A DNA stretch of 64,000 nucleotides from Rhodococcus opacus (GTDB lineage: Bacteria > Actinomycetota > Actinomycetes > Mycobacteriales > Mycobacteriaceae). The position numbers were made by a program, and so were the translations under genes. Under the pieces are notes generated by a model. The model saw only the letters and a program-made list of their open reading frames with translations, did no database searches and had not been told where the DNA came from. Location of the stretch: assembly GCF_012396235.1 (NCBI RefSeq), contig NZ_JAAXPA010000005.1:186001-250000 (forward strand), written 5' to 3'. Position 1 is the stretch's first letter, and every line of letters begins with the position of its first letter. Positions 8,795-18,001 of the stretch are shown piece after piece.

Positions 8795-9967
8795 TCAGGA
8801 CGGGACGGGTGCGAGCTGACGGCGAATGCGCTCCACGAACGTCTCGATCTTCGTGCGGAGCGTCTCGACGGGGTTGCCTTCGTGCTCGGTCTCGAGGAGC
8901 AGCAGAGGTATCCCGCGCGCGTCGAGCGCCTTGCGTAGCTCCGGGTAGTAGAGCATGTGGGGTTCGCAGAACTTCGCCATCAAGACGACGACACCGTTGG
9001 AGCGGCTCTTCTCGAGTGAGTCGATCAGGTAGGTGTCCCAATCGACCCCGACGGTGACTCGAGTGGGGCACGGGGCGTTGTCGTTGCGGTCCAGGTACCA
9101 CTCCGACAGCGCCGCCAATGGGTCGCCATGCTCGGGCACGTCGGTCGAGATGTACCGGAAGCCGGTGTACAGGTCGTCGTCGACGACGATCACTCCGGAT
9201 TCCTCGATCACATCGAGGACTTCGGGGCGAGGGGCGTGGCAGAAGTGACCGGAGAGATGCAACCGCACCAGATCGTCGGGCGCGTCGGCATGGGGAGCGA
9301 GGCGATCGAGGAGGCGGCTCAGCACGGCATTGTGTTCTTCGATGTCCATCACCATGCTCGACTTCACCAACACCTGCATGTCGCTCGCGGTGATGCGCGC
9401 ACGGCCGGTACGCCGCAGGTCGTACAGTTTCCGGAGCAGGCGTCGATTCGTATTGAACACCCGGATGCTGTGGGCGAGAGCCGCATCCGTGATCGTGGCG
9501 CCGACGACGCCTTCGATCTCGTGCTTCAGTTCGTGCACTCGGCCCGCCACCCGCGGCTTGGTCCACGGATCGTCCATCGCGCTGGTGAATTGCGCGAAGT
9601 GCACGGGTTTCTCGGGTCGCGCCCAGCGGATCACGTCGACCGCGCCGAGGAGTTGCACGCAGTGGTCGGCGGCGACGAAGCCGTCGAAGACGTCGAGTTC
9701 ACCGACCGCGGCCTGGTCGGCGACGCTACGTGTGTAGCCGCAGTAGAACTCGGCAAGCAGGTTGCGCCCCTCCGTGATCGGGGTGCGGCTCTCCTGCACG
9801 ATCACCGGCAACGCGCCTGCCGCGTGCACGATCTCGGACGGAAAGTTCATCGGAAAGGAACCGATCACCTGCTTCCCGCGCTTCGTTTTCCACGCCTGGG
9901 CGTAGGTGACCGGGTCATCGGCAGTGGCTCGCAGCGACGACATGACGGTCGGATCCAGTTCGCTCAC
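8795..9967 (-). CDS. 2-hydroxyacyl-CoA dehydratase / benzoyl-CoA reductase-like subunit (HgdB/BcrB side)
   Basis: A 390-residue partner subunit of the dehydratase. Cysteines sit in positions typical of the family: EFYCGYTRS, SGHFCHAPR and KFCEPHMLYYPEL, the last corresponding to the FCDPEEYDYP signature of HgdB-type subunits. The first gene of its operon, it begins with GTG at 9967 preceded by GAGAGG; an ATG two bases upstream is out of frame and meets a stop at once. It is followed 28 bases later by the other subunit. It is transcribed divergently from the racemase/PaaX pair across a 158-base promoter region. Confidence 0.9.
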   Translation of the reverse strand: MSELDPTVMSSLRATADDPVTYAQAWKTKRGKQVIGSFPMNFPSEIVHAAGALPVIVQESRTPITEGRNLLAEFYCGYTRSVADQAAVGELDVFDGFVAADHCVQLLGAVDVIRWARPEKPVHFAQFTSAMDDPWTKPRVAGRVHELKHEIEGVVGATITDAALAHSIRVFNTNRRLLRKLYDLRRTGRARITASDMQVLVKSSMVMDIEEHNAVLSRLLDRLAPHADAPDDLVRLHLSGHFCHAPRPEVLDVIEESGVIVVDDDLYTGFRYISTDVPEHGDPLAALSEWYLDRNDNAPCPTRVTVGVDWDTYLIDSLEKSRSNGVVVLMAKFCEPHMLYYPELRKALDARGIPLLLLETEHEGNPVETLRTKIETFVERIRRQLAPVPS

Positions 9968-10125
9968 ATCTAGCCTCTCGACTTCGTGGACGGTGACACT
10001 GCGACGACTGACGAACTGCGTCGCGGCGACCTGACTTGAGATATTACGTTATTGGATAGATAGTAGCCATAGTTGTCAAACATTAGCCGCTGAGAGAGCT
10101 GCGGCGTCCCCCTTCGGAGGTTCCT
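9968..10125. promoter_or_regulatory. Divergent promoter region between dehydratase and racemase operons
   Basis: This 158-base AT-enriched spacer separates the dehydratase operon (minus strand) from the racemase-PaaX pair (plus strand). A perfect TTGACA -35 hexamer for the minus strand is at 10074-10079. The stretch 10040-10075 holds ATATTACGTTATTG and a GATAGATAG repeat and would contain the -10 elements and probably the PaaX-type operator. The FadR-like palindrome found elsewhere in the window is not present here. A GGAGG ribosome site ends the region. Confidence 0.4.
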
Positions 10126-11232
10126 GTGAAACGTGTGCTGGATGGACTGAAGATCGTCGAACTCGCCGGAATCGGCCCGTCGCCGCACGCTGCGATGCTG
10201 CTCGCGGACCTCGGTGCCGAGGTGGTGCGAGTCGAGCGTCCCGGGGGTGTGACGCAGTTGCTGCCCGTGGACAAGGACGCGGGACTGCGGAATCGTCGCT
10301 CCGTGAGTGCGGACCTCAAGGATCCCGCCGACCTCGCGAAGGTGCTGAAGCTGGTCGACAAGGCAGACGTCCTCATCGAGGGTTACCGACCGGGTGCGGC
10401 GGAGCGTCTCGGCATCGGTCCCGACGTGTGCCGCGAGCGGAACCCTCGGCTCGTATACGCCAGGATCACCGGGTGGGGCCAGGACGGCCCCCTCGCGCCC
10501 TACGCCGGCCACGACATCAACTACCTCGCACTCAGCGGTGCGTTGAACGCCATCGGACGGGAAGGTGAACGCCCGCTCGCGCCGCTCAACCTTGTCGCCG
10601 ACCTGGGCGGCGGTTCGATGCAGGCGGTCATGGGCATTCTCGGCGCCCTGTACGCGCGGGCGCAGACCGGGGTCGGAGATGTCGTCGACATCGCGATGGT
10701 CGACGGGGTGAGTGCGCTCATGACGATGTTCTGGACACTCGCCGAGAGCGGGCTGTGGTCCGATCGGCGGGGCACCAACGTCATCGACGGCGGAGCACCC
10801 TTCTACGACACCTACGAGTGCGCCGACGGGCGGTACATCGCGGTCGGCGCAGTCGAACCGGTCTTCTATGCCCGGTTGCTGGAGGGGCTGGGACTCGACC
10901 CGGGGGGTCTGCCGGATCAGTACGACGAGTCGGCCTGGCCGACGCTCCGGAAGAACTTCGCCGAGGTATTCGCCACGCGGGACCGGGACTCGTGGGTACA
11001 GGCGTTCGCCCGGCTCGATGCCTGCGTGACACCGGTGCTGGCCCTGGACGAAGTGCCGGATCACCCGCACATCTCGGCTCGCAACACGATCGTGAGCGCA
11101 TTCGGACAACGTCAGCCGGCCGCGGCACCGCGGTTCGCGAGCGCGCACGACGCAACATATGACGCGCCCCGAACGCCCGGCGCCGACACCGAGGCCGTCT
11201 ACCGTGACTGGGGTGTCGATGCCGATCGATGA
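10126..11232 (+). CDS. CaiB/BaiF family protein, alpha-methylacyl-CoA racemase-like
   Basis: A 368-residue member of the class III CoA-transferase superfamily. The residues that define alpha-methylacyl-CoA racemases of the MCR type are all present: Arg88 in EGYRPG, His129 in GHDINY, Asp159 in ADLGGG and Glu231 in DTYECADG. It is therefore better called a racemase than a CoA-transferase; it would invert the configuration of a 2-methyl (or 2-hydroxy) acyl-CoA by alpha-proton exchange. The start is GTG at 10126 after CGGAGG. It shares the divergent promoter with the 2-hydroxyacyl-CoA dehydratase operon, so it probably prepares or rescues a stereoisomer for that pathway. A close paralogue lies at 38332-39519. 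Confidence 0.88.
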   Translation: MKRVLDGLKIVELAGIGPSPHAAMLLADLGAEVVRVERPGGVTQLLPVDKDAGLRNRRSVSADLKDPADLAKVLKLVDKADVLIEGYRPGAAERLGIGPDVCRERNPRLVYARITGWGQDGPLAPYAGHDINYLALSGALNAIGREGERPLAPLNLVADLGGGSMQAVMGILGALYARAQTGVGDVVDIAMVDGVSALMTMFWTLAESGLWSDRRGTNVIDGGAPFYDTYECADGRYIAVGAVEPVFYARLLEGLGLDPGGLPDQYDESAWPTLRKNFAEVFATRDRDSWVQAFARLDACVTPVLALDEVPDHPHISARNTIVSAFGQRQPAAAPRFASAHDATYDAPRTPGADTEAVYRDWGVDADR

Positions 11233-12149
11233 CCGGCCCGGAGGGGTGTCGTGGCACGGGGACAACCCGATGCGCGACGATGACACTCATGTCTGACTCG
11301 AAACCGTCCGACTCGAAACAGGTACCTGCACCCGACAAGGAGGCGGCGTCGACCGGCAGTGCGCGGTCCGTCCTCGTCACCGTGCTCGGTGAGCTCGTGG
11401 AACCCTACGGGCAGCCGGTGCGGACGGCTGCGCTTCTCTACGTCCTCAAGGGACTCGGGTACGGGGAGCATGCCGCACGGCAGGCTGTCGCGCGGACGGG
11501 ATCCGCGGGCCTGATCGCCGCAGACCGGAACGGTCGCGAGACGCTGTGGACGTTGACGGACAAGGCGCATCGGCTCTTCACCGAAGGGGAACTCCGGGTG
11601 TTCTCCACCGACGTGGACATCACGCAGTGGGACGGGCGGTGGCTCGTCGTGAATGTGCCGATCCCGGAGTCGCACCGCTCGACCCGCAAGAAACTGTATG
11701 CCGCGCTGCGGTGGGCCGGCTTCGGGAATCCGACGCCCGGCGTCTGGGTCACCCCCCACGTCGACCGCGCCGCGGAAGCGGCGAGAACCATCGAGGGCCT
11801 CGGATTGGCTTCCAGCACGGTCTCGTTCGTCGGGGCGCTCGCCGTCCCTGGAATCCCCGAAGACGAACTCGTCCGCCGCTCATGGGATCTGGACGCCGCC
11901 GAGAAGGAGTACGACCGACTCCTCGACCGATTCGACGACCGCACATTCGAGCCGGGCGACGAGCTGCTCTTCGCACACCTGGAACTCGCGGACGCGTTGC
12001 GGCGCATGCCCTACATGGATCCCCGGTTGCCCGAGGTGCTGCTGCCCGACTGGCGCGGGCTGAAGGCCGCGCGCCGACTGCGAGACCTGCGCGCGGAGTG
12101 GACCCCCACCGCGCACGCGCACTGGCGTCGCATCGCAGGTCTCAACTGA
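11229..12149 (+). CDS. PaaX family transcriptional regulator
   Basis: A protein of up to 306 residues with the PaaX layout: an N-terminal winged helix (about 40-105, [18 protein letters not shown] onward), a central ferredoxin-like domain ([17 protein letters not shown]) and the C-terminal PaaX_C region ending [15 protein letters not shown]. E. coli PaaX, 316 residues, represses phenylacetate catabolism and is released by phenylacetyl-CoA, so this protein may sense an acyl-CoA. The coupled ATG at 11229 overlaps the racemase stop, but translation may really begin at 11280 or 11289, where a Ser/Lys-rich N-terminus starts; no strong ribosome site decides it. The racemase operon and the divergent dehydratase operon are its likely targets. 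Confidence 0.85.
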   Translation: MTGPEGCRGTGTTRCATMTLMSDSKPSDSKQVPAPDKEAASTGSARSVLVTVLGELVEPYGQPVRTAALLYVLKGLGYGEHAARQAVARTGSAGLIAADRNGRETLWTLTDKAHRLFTEGELRVFSTDVDITQWDGRWLVVNVPIPESHRSTRKKLYAALRWAGFGNPTPGVWVTPHVDRAAEAARTIEGLGLASSTVSFVGALAVPGIPEDELVRRSWDLDAAEKEYDRLLDRFDDRTFEPGDELLFAHLELADALRRMPYMDPRLPEVLLPDWRGLKAARRLRDLRAEWTPTAHAHWRRIAGLN

Positions 12150-12168
12150 TCGCGCTCGGTGGTGGGGT

Positions 12169-12492
12169 TCACCCCGCGGTGCGAACGCGCGAATACGACC
12201 TCCGCTTGGCGGGGTGGGTCGGCGCGAGTTTGAGGGTGCACAGTTCGTCGAGCCGCCGCCGGACGCTGTCGTTGACTGTGGGGTGGTGGGTGAGGAGAGG
12301 TTGCAACCTGCGGTAGAACACGGCGGGGTAGACGCCGAACTCGGGCAGGATGTGTTCGTCTCCGCCTCCGAAGGGTGCCCATTTGACCGCGAAGTCGAGC
12401 ATGGCGAGTTCGTCCTTCGTCACGACGTCACCGTTCTTTCTTGTCCGTGTGCCAGGACGCGGTCGCGCGACGGATCGCACGACCGCGTCCAC
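12169..12492 (-). CDS. DUF3263-like small protein
   Basis: A small actinobacterial protein of up to 107 residues. The core, from about residue 30, reads LDFAVKWAPFGGGDEHILPEFG, followed by a tyrosine-rich YPAVFYRRLQPLL helix and a basic C-terminus, which matches the DUF3263 pattern of a short helical protein resembling a recognition helix. Function is unknown; a DNA-binding role is plausible from the fold and basic tail. The longest frame starts at 12492, but a GTG at 12423 just before the conserved core may be the real start. It follows the aldehyde dehydrogenase gene and is convergent with the PaaX gene. Confidence 0.65.
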   Translation of the reverse strand: MDAVVRSVARPRPGTRTRKNGDVVTKDELAMLDFAVKWAPFGGGDEHILPEFGVYPAVFYRRLQPLLTHHPTVNDSVRRRLDELCTLKLAPTHPAKRRSYSRVRTAG

Positions 12493-12496
12493 TGGG

Positions 12497-13933
12497 TCAT
12501 CGCATGTCGAGGTAGATGCTCTTGAGCTGTTGGTAGCTCGCGAGGCCCTCGGGTCCGAGTTCGCGGCCGAGGCCGCTGTTCTTGATGCCGCCGAAGGGGG
12601 CGGTGGGGTCGTTGGAGTAACCGTTGATGCCGACGGTTCCGCTGGCGATGCCCCGGGCGAACTGGGCGCCGCGTTCGGGGTCGGCGGTCCAGATGGAGCC
12701 GCCGAGTCCGTAGTCGGAGTGGTTGGCGATCGCGATCGCTTCGGTTTCGTCGGTGTAGGGGATGACGGACAGGACGGGTCCGAAGATTTCCTCCTGCGCG
12801 ATGGTGTGGCCGGTCTGCACGTCGGCGAAGACGGTGGGTTCGACGAACCAGCCGTGTGTGGTGTCGGCGGGCCTGCCGCCGCCCGCGGTGACCCGGCCGC
12901 CGTCGGAGCGGCCCTTCTCGATGTAGCCCTCGACGCGGTCGCGTTGCCGGGACGAGACGAGTGGTCCCATCTGGGTGGTGTCGGACAGTGGATCGCCGAC
13001 GGTCAGTCCCTTGGCGAGGTCGCTGATGGTGTCGACGATCTCGGCGTAGCGGGATCGGGGTGCGAGGACGCGGGTCCCGAGCCAGCAGATCTGACCGTTG
13101 TTGAGCAGGGTTGCGGCGTAGAAGGATTCGAGGTTCGCTGCCAGGTCGGCGTCATCGAGGATGACGGCGGCGGATTTGCCGCCGAGTTCGAGGGTGACGG
13201 GGCGGAGTAGTTCGCCGCAGGTGCGGCCGATGGCGCGGCCGGCGGTGGTGGAGCCGGTGAAGGAGACCTTGTCGATGCCGGGGTGGGCGACGAGGTAGGC
13301 GCCGAGGTCGCGTCCGCCGGGAACGATGTTGAGCACCCCCGCCGGAAGCCCGGCGGCGATGGCGGCCTCGGCCATCAGGAACGCGTCGAGGACCGTCTCG
13401 GGGGAGGGTTTGAGGACGACGGTGCACCCGGCGGCGAGGGCGGGGGCAAGCTTGAGGAACGTGATGGCCTGCGGCACATTCCAGGGGACGATGGCGCCGA
13501 CGACGCCGATCGGGGAGCGGGTGACGAGGGTGGAACCGCCGAGCATGCCGGGCCGGATCTCGTCTTCCTGCTTTGCCGCCATCTCGGCGTAGTAGCGAAG
13601 CAGGACGGGCGGGAAGCCGCCTTCGAACTGCCGGGCGAGGGTGATGGGCATGCCGTTCTGGCTGCTCACGCGAGTGGCGGTGTCTTCGGCGCGGGATTCG
13701 AGTTCGTCGGCGAAGCGGCCCAGGACCTCGGCGCGCTGGGCCGCGGTCCGGGACCCCCAGTCGGTGAGCGCGGTGCGGGCGGCGTCGACGGCGTCGTCGA
13801 TGTCGGTCTCGGTGCCCTCGGGAACGGAGCCGATTTGCTGCTCGGTGGCCGGGGAGATAACCGGGATGGTCGCGTCGCCGGACGGCCGTGCCCATTCGCC
13901 GCGGATGTAGAGATCGGGGTAGTCGATCGTCAT
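12497..13933 (-). CDS. NAD(P)-dependent aldehyde dehydrogenase
   Basis: A 478-residue aldehyde dehydrogenase of full length. The catalytic cysteine is Cys283 in NNGQIC, the general-base glutamate Glu249 in LELGGK, and the oxyanion asparagine Asn152 in PWNVP. It would oxidise the aldehyde produced by the neighbouring alcohol dehydrogenase to a carboxylic acid, which could then be made into a CoA ester. It lies 35 bases after the alcohol dehydrogenase in the P450 operon. Codon use resembles the ADH next door, with slightly more plain GC-ending repeats than the P450. The substrate is inferred from context. Confidence 0.94.
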   Translation of the reverse strand: MTIDYPDLYIRGEWARPSGDATIPVISPATEQQIGSVPEGTETDIDDAVDAARTALTDWGSRTAAQRAEVLGRFADELESRAEDTATRVSSQNGMPITLARQFEGGFPPVLLRYYAEMAAKQEDEIRPGMLGGSTLVTRSPIGVVGAIVPWNVPQAITFLKLAPALAAGCTVVLKPSPETVLDAFLMAEAAIAAGLPAGVLNIVPGGRDLGAYLVAHPGIDKVSFTGSTTAGRAIGRTCGELLRPVTLELGGKSAAVILDDADLAANLESFYAATLLNNGQICWLGTRVLAPRSRYAEIVDTISDLAKGLTVGDPLSDTTQMGPLVSSRQRDRVEGYIEKGRSDGGRVTAGGGRPADTTHGWFVEPTVFADVQTGHTIAQEEIFGPVLSVIPYTDETEAIAIANHSDYGLGGSIWTADPERGAQFARGIASGTVGINGYSNDPTAPFGGIKNSGLGRELGPEGLASYQQLKSIYLDMR

Positions 13934-13968
13934 CGGGTGTCCTTCGTGAGTGGTTCGGGTGCGGGTGG

Positions 13969-15075
13969 TCAGTCGTGGACGAGGACGGGTTTGAGGACCT
14001 CGCCGCGGTGCTGGGCGTCGACGGCGTCGTTGATCTTCGTGAAGGGGAACGTGGTGACGAGCTTGTCGAGCGGGAATCTGCCCGACTTGTAGAGCTCGAC
14101 CAGTTCGGGGATGAACTCGTCGGGAACGCTGTCGCCCTCGATGATTCCGGTGATGGTCAGGCCCATGGCAAGGGAGTTGATGATGTTCAGCGGAACCGAG
14201 GATTCGGGGTCGGCGGGCACGCCGATGAGTCCGATCTTGCCGTGGAACGTCATGGCGCCGACGAGTGATTCGATGACGGCGGCAACGCCGGATGTGTCGA
14301 TGGCGTAGTCCACCCCGGCGGGGATGACGGTCCGGACCTGCTCGGCGAGGGGGCCGGCGGCGGGGTCGATCACGTGGGTGGCGCCGAGTTCGAGAGCGAG
14401 GTCGCGCCTCGACTGGTGCGGTTCGACGGCGATGATGGTGCTGCAGCCCCGGACGACGGCGCCCATGACGGCGGCCAGCCCGACGGATCCGGCGCCGGCG
14501 ATGAGGATCGCCGATCCGGGTCGGCAGTTCAGCGAGCGCAGGACTGCGCCTGCGCCGGTCTGGATCCCGCAGCCCAGGGGTGCGAGGAGTTCGGCGGGGA
14601 CGTCGTCGGGGACCTTCACGACGTTGCGTTCGAACGCGAGGCTGTGGGTGGCGAAGGAGGATTGTCCGAAGAACAGGCCGGTCAGCGACTCACCGTCGGT
14701 GGTGGTGATCGGACCGGTGCCGTCGTCGCGAACGCCGTCGTAGGCGAGGTGCATGAACTGGTGGCAGTAGGACGGTGCTCCGGTGGTGCAGGACGGGCAG
14801 GTGCCGCAGCTGTTGAAGGTGATGGCGACCCGGTCGCCGGGGGCGACCTTGGTGACGCCGTCGCCGACGGCGCGGACGACGCCGCATCCTTCGTGGCCGA
14901 GGACGGCGGGCAGTGCGGTGGGGAGGGCGCCGTCGCGGGCGGCGAGGTCGGTGTGGCAGATGCCGACCGCCTCGATCTCCACGAGTACTTCACCGGCCCG
15001 AGGGCCCTCGATGGTGATCGGTTCGAGGGTGAACTCGGTGTGCGGTTCTCTCGCGACTGCTGCGAGTGCTTCCAT
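13969..15075 (-). CDS. Zinc-dependent alcohol dehydrogenase (benzyl/terpene alcohol type)
   Basis: A 368-residue medium-chain dehydrogenase with both zinc sites. The catalytic zinc ligands include Cys40 (GICHTD) and His61-Glu62 (GHEGCG); the structural zinc is held by Cys90, 93, 96 and 104. The Rossmann motif is GAGSVGLA. Such class III-like enzymes (XylB/AreB relatives) oxidise benzylic and allylic primary alcohols. Here it would oxidise the alcohol made by the CYP108-like P450, handing the aldehyde to the dehydrogenase gene 35 bases downstream. A GGAG ribosome site precedes the ATG. Confidence 0.92.
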   Translation of the reverse strand: MEALAAVAREPHTEFTLEPITIEGPRAGEVLVEIEAVGICHTDLAARDGALPTALPAVLGHEGCGVVRAVGDGVTKVAPGDRVAITFNSCGTCPSCTTGAPSYCHQFMHLAYDGVRDDGTGPITTTDGESLTGLFFGQSSFATHSLAFERNVVKVPDDVPAELLAPLGCGIQTGAGAVLRSLNCRPGSAILIAGAGSVGLAAVMGAVVRGCSTIIAVEPHQSRRDLALELGATHVIDPAAGPLAEQVRTVIPAGVDYAIDTSGVAAVIESLVGAMTFHGKIGLIGVPADPESSVPLNIINSLAMGLTITGIIEGDSVPDEFIPELVELYKSGRFPLDKLVTTFPFTKINDAVDAQHRGEVLKPVLVHD

Positions 15076-15097
15076 CGTCGATACTCCATGTCTTGTG

Positions 15098-15119
15098 GGC
15101 CGGCCGGAGATGGCCGGCC
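15098..15119. repeat. GGCCGGCC inverted repeat in the P450 operon
   Basis: Two copies of the self-complementary octamer GGCCGGCC flank six bases between the reductase and alcohol dehydrogenase genes. On RNA this forms an 8-bp GC-only hairpin. It could stabilise or partly terminate the transcript and so set the ratio of P450 components to dehydrogenases. Confidence 0.45.
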
Positions 15120-15132
15120 GGAATGGAAATGC

Positions 15133-16362
15133 TCAGAGAACGGTTTCCCGCAACGAGATGACGGGATCGGCGAGAGCAGTGGCGTCGATCTTGGTGCGGT
15201 TGCCGATGAACTTCTTGCCCGCCATGAATTCTGCTGCGGCGTTGACGGTCTCGACGGCAACGGGTATCCCGTCGCTGTCGAGGTGGAACAGGGCGAAGGA
15301 GGAGTCGGACGGGCTGCCTCGCAGGACCGCCCGGGTGTCCGGACCGACCATCCCCGCCATCTTCATCTTCAGGTCGAACTGGTCGGACCAGAACCACGGC
15401 ACTTCGTGCGGCGGCAGGGGTGCGTTCATGATGACCGCAGTCGCCTGTTTCGCCTGTTCGACTGCGCTGGGGATGCTTTCGAGCCGCACCATCTTGCCGA
15501 GCGTGTCGTGCAGGCGGTAGGTGACGTCACCGATCGCGAGGACGTTCGGATCGCAGGTGTGTGCCGAACCGTCGACGACGATGCCCGCGAGGCAGTCGAT
15601 GCCCGATTGGCGTGCCAGAGCGTCGTTCGGGATTGCGCCGACACCCACCAGTACGAGGTCGCAGGGGATTTCGGTTCCGTCGCCGAGCACGACACCGTCG
15701 ACTCGACCCGCCGTCCCGGTGATCTCCCGAACCTCCGCGCCCGTGCGGATGTGGGTCCCGCGGTCCCGGTGGAACTCGGTGAGGACCGTCGACAGTTCCG
15801 GACTGGCCACCCGCGCCAGCACCCGGTCCTCCCGTTCGATCACCGTGACCTCGCATCCGCGAGCGCGGGCCGACGCTGCGACCTCGAGACCCACGTACCC
15901 ACCGCCGATGATGGCGAGTGCCGATCCGGTGTGCACAGCGTCGCGGAGCAGGGTGGCGTCGGCGAGGGTGCGCAGGCTGAGCACACCCGCGAGGTCGCTC
16001 CCCGGCAGCGTCAGGGTTCGCGGCGCGGCGCCCGTCGCGAGGACGAGCGTCGTGTACTCGAGGACTGTGCCGGACGCCGTCGTCGCGGTTCGGGCGTCGC
16101 GGTCGATCCGGACGACGGGGTCTCCCAACCGGGTTTCGATCTGATTGTCGGCGTAGAACGTGTCCGGTTTGAGCCACTGGACGAACTCGTCGTCGGCGTA
16201 CTTCTTCGACAGCGGAGGACGGTGATACGGCGGATGCGACTCCTCGCCACAGAGGACGATTCGGCCGTCGAACTTCTGCTGCCGCAGCATGCCGGCGAGT
16301 GTGCCGCCGGCATGCCCGGCCCCGACGATCACCACGGTGGGTGACGGGTGTGCTGTGGTCAT
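15133..16362 (-). CDS. FAD-dependent ferredoxin reductase of a P450 system
   Basis: A 409-residue reductase of the putidaredoxin/terpredoxin/rhodocoxin reductase family. The FAD-binding motif GAGHAGG is near residue 14, the NAD(P)H-binding motif IGGGYVGLE near 150, and the C-terminal FAD-binding region CDPNVLAIGDV is present. It would carry electrons from NADH to the [2Fe-2S] ferredoxin encoded at 18002-18322 and on to the P450 encoded four bases upstream. The full length and the tight spacing to the P450 gene make it a dedicated partner. Confidence 0.93.
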   Translation of the reverse strand: MTTAHPSPTVVIVGAGHAGGTLAGMLRQQKFDGRIVLCGEESHPPYHRPPLSKKYADDEFVQWLKPDTFYADNQIETRLGDPVVRIDRDARTATTASGTVLEYTTLVLATGAAPRTLTLPGSDLAGVLSLRTLADATLLRDAVHTGSALAIIGGGYVGLEVAASARARGCEVTVIEREDRVLARVASPELSTVLTEFHRDRGTHIRTGAEVREITGTAGRVDGVVLGDGTEIPCDLVLVGVGAIPNDALARQSGIDCLAGIVVDGSAHTCDPNVLAIGDVTYRLHDTLGKMVRLESIPSAVEQAKQATAVIMNAPLPPHEVPWFWSDQFDLKMKMAGMVGPDTRAVLRGSPSDSSFALFHLDSDGIPVAVETVNAAAEFMAGKKFIGNRTKIDATALADPVISLRETVL

Positions 16363-16366
16363 CGTG

Positions 16367-17689
16367 CTAACCGGTGAACTCGATCTTGACGGGCATGTTC
16401 TTGAGCCCGCCGACGAAGTTGGTCTGGATCATTTTCGTGTCGTCCACCAACTCGAGCGACTCGATGTGGGGGAGCAACTCCTCGAACATGATTCGGAGTT
16501 CGAGCTTCGCCAGGTGCTGGCCGATGCACATGTGCGGGCCGTAGCCGAAGGCGATGTGCTTGTTGGGCCTGCGGGTGTAATCGAAACGGTCGGGATCAGG
16601 GATGGCATCCGCGTCGCGGTTGCCCGACTGGTACAGCAGCATGAAGCGGTCGCCCTTCTTGATGTCGCGACCGCGGAGCGTGTAGTCCTGGGTTGCCTGA
16701 CGCATGAAGTGCTTGACCGGCGACGCCCAGCGCAGCGACTCGTTGACGATCTGCGGCGCGAGCGCCAGGTCCGCTTTCGCCTTCGCCAGCAGGTCGGGGT
16801 TGCGGCCGAGTTCGAGCATGCCGCCTGCGAGAGTGCTGGACGTGGTGTCGTGCCCCGCGGTGGCGATCGCGATGAAGTAGCCGTAAGCCACCTCGTTGGG
16901 GTAGTACTCGCCGCTCTCGTCGCGGGCCACCGAGATGATCGTCGCGAGGTCGTCGCGGGGGTTGGCGCGCCGGTCCTGCAGCAGCCTCTCGAAGTACGCG
17001 TAGAAGTCCTGGATCGTGGCCACCCACTGCTTCGCGGCTGCGTCCGGGGTGAGCGGTTCGACGTCCTCGCGGGCGGCGTCGGGATCAGCGGTGCCGAAGA
17101 ATTCCTGCGTGAGGGCCATCATGCGGGGCTCGTCTTCTTCGGGCACCCCGAACAGGCTCATGATGACGTGCAGGGGGTAGTGGAGCGCGAAGTCCTTGAC
17201 GAAGTCGACCCGCCCGTCCGTCTCCAGGAGCCTGCCGACGGCGGCCTTCGCCAGATCGCGGATGACCGTTTCCCACTTCGCGAGGTTGGTCGGCCGGAAC
17301 CAGTCCAGCGCGATGTCCTTGATCGCGGTGTGCTCCGGCGGGTCGAGGTAGGTGAGGGTCTCCAGGATGCGGAGACTGCCGTTGTTGATGCTCTTGGTGA
17401 ATGCGTCGCCAGCCTGATTCGCCAGGATCGGATTGACGGACCCCTTGTCCTCGCCTCCCGCGCTGGTGAAGATGTCGGGCTGGCGCTCGATCTCCATGAT
17501 GTCGGCGTGCTTGCTCACCAACCAGATGGGGTCGTAACCCTCCACCTCGGCGCGGCCGAGAGGATTGTTCTCGCGTAGCCAGCGGTAGGCCTCGAAGAGC
17601 GCGTCGTTGTCCCGGTGTCCCTCGGGCAATACGATCTGACGGGCGACGGCGTCCGGAATCAGTTCCGTGACCTGTTCTGTGGTGCTCAT
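16367..17689 (-). CDS. Cytochrome P450, CYP108 (P450terp)-like
   Basis: A 440-residue soluble bacterial P450. The heme-ligand cysteine is Cys388 in [17 protein letters not shown], the oxygen-activating I-helix motif AGHDTT is at 278-283, and the ExxR pair at 317-320 (ESLR). Several long stretches match my memory of Pseudomonas P450terp (CYP108A1), including [45 protein letters not shown] and [10 protein letters not shown]450terp hydroxylates the allylic ring methyl of alpha-terpineol. The gene heads an operon with reductase, alcohol and aldehyde dehydrogenases, the same logic as the terp operon. ATG 17689 is chosen over an adjoining TTG because of the AAGGGG ribosome site. The substrate remains inferred; linalool or other terpenoid P450s are relatives. 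Confidence 0.9.
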   Translation of the reverse strand: MSTTEQVTELIPDAVARQIVLPEGHRDNDALFEAYRWLRENNPLGRAEVEGYDPIWLVSKHADIMEIERQPDIFTSAGGEDKGSVNPILANQAGDAFTKSINNGSLRILETLTYLDPPEHTAIKDIALDWFRPTNLAKWETVIRDLAKAAVGRLLETDGRVDFVKDFALHYPLHVIMSLFGVPEEDEPRMMALTQEFFGTADPDAAREDVEPLTPDAAAKQWVATIQDFYAYFERLLQDRRANPRDDLATIISVARDESGEYYPNEVAYGYFIAIATAGHDTTSSTLAGGMLELGRNPDLLAKAKADLALAPQIVNESLRWASPVKHFMRQATQDYTLRGRDIKKGDRFMLLYQSGNRDADAIPDPDRFDYTRRPNKHIAFGYGPHMCIGQHLAKLELRIMFEELLPHIESLELVDDTKMIQTNFVGGLKNMPVKIEFTG

Positions 17690-18001
17690 CAATTCCCCTT
17701 CGTGGTGTAGCGAGTTCCGGCGCCGTGTGTTGCGGCGCCCTCGCCGACTGGAGTGACATCAGCCTGTCAGCCAGAGAAGTGAGGGGCATCACACCATTGA
17801 TCGAAAGTTGTCTACCTAACGGGGTATGTGTGCTGCGCCACGCGGTCGGCGGCGGCCGTATGCAGCGCAACTTCACCCCACCGGAGGGGGGTAATCCGCC
17901 GAAGTGGTGATGTGGCGGATCAGTGACCCGCGACACAATTTTTGTACAGAACGCGGCCGGAACCGCGCAGATGTTCACCGATCAATCCGAAGGAGATCGC
18001 C
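17690..18001. promoter_or_regulatory. Divergent regulatory region between P450 and ferredoxin genes
   Basis: This 312-base spacer holds no gene. It separates the P450 operon (minus strand) from the ferredoxin gene (plus strand) and must contain both promoters. It is locally AT-richer around 17790-17820 and 17935-17950 (ACACAATTTTTGTACAGA). A small inverted repeat, ATCCGCC/GGCGGAT, lies at 17894-17920 and is a possible regulator site. A good GAAGGAG ribosome site precedes the ferredoxin ATG. The FadR-like palindrome of the downstream island is absent, so control is probably by the neighbouring LuxR-type proteins. Confidence 0.5.

Noticed and set aside
5669..9967. A class I benzoyl-CoA reductase (BcrABCD).
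   Set aside because: Only one ATPase gene is present; the reductase needs two different ATPase subunits. The set fits a 2-hydroxyacyl-CoA dehydratase with a homodimeric activator better.
14374..16344. A 656-codon open frame on the plus strand.
   Set aside because: It is antisense to the ferredoxin reductase and alcohol dehydrogenase genes and has no recognisable domain.
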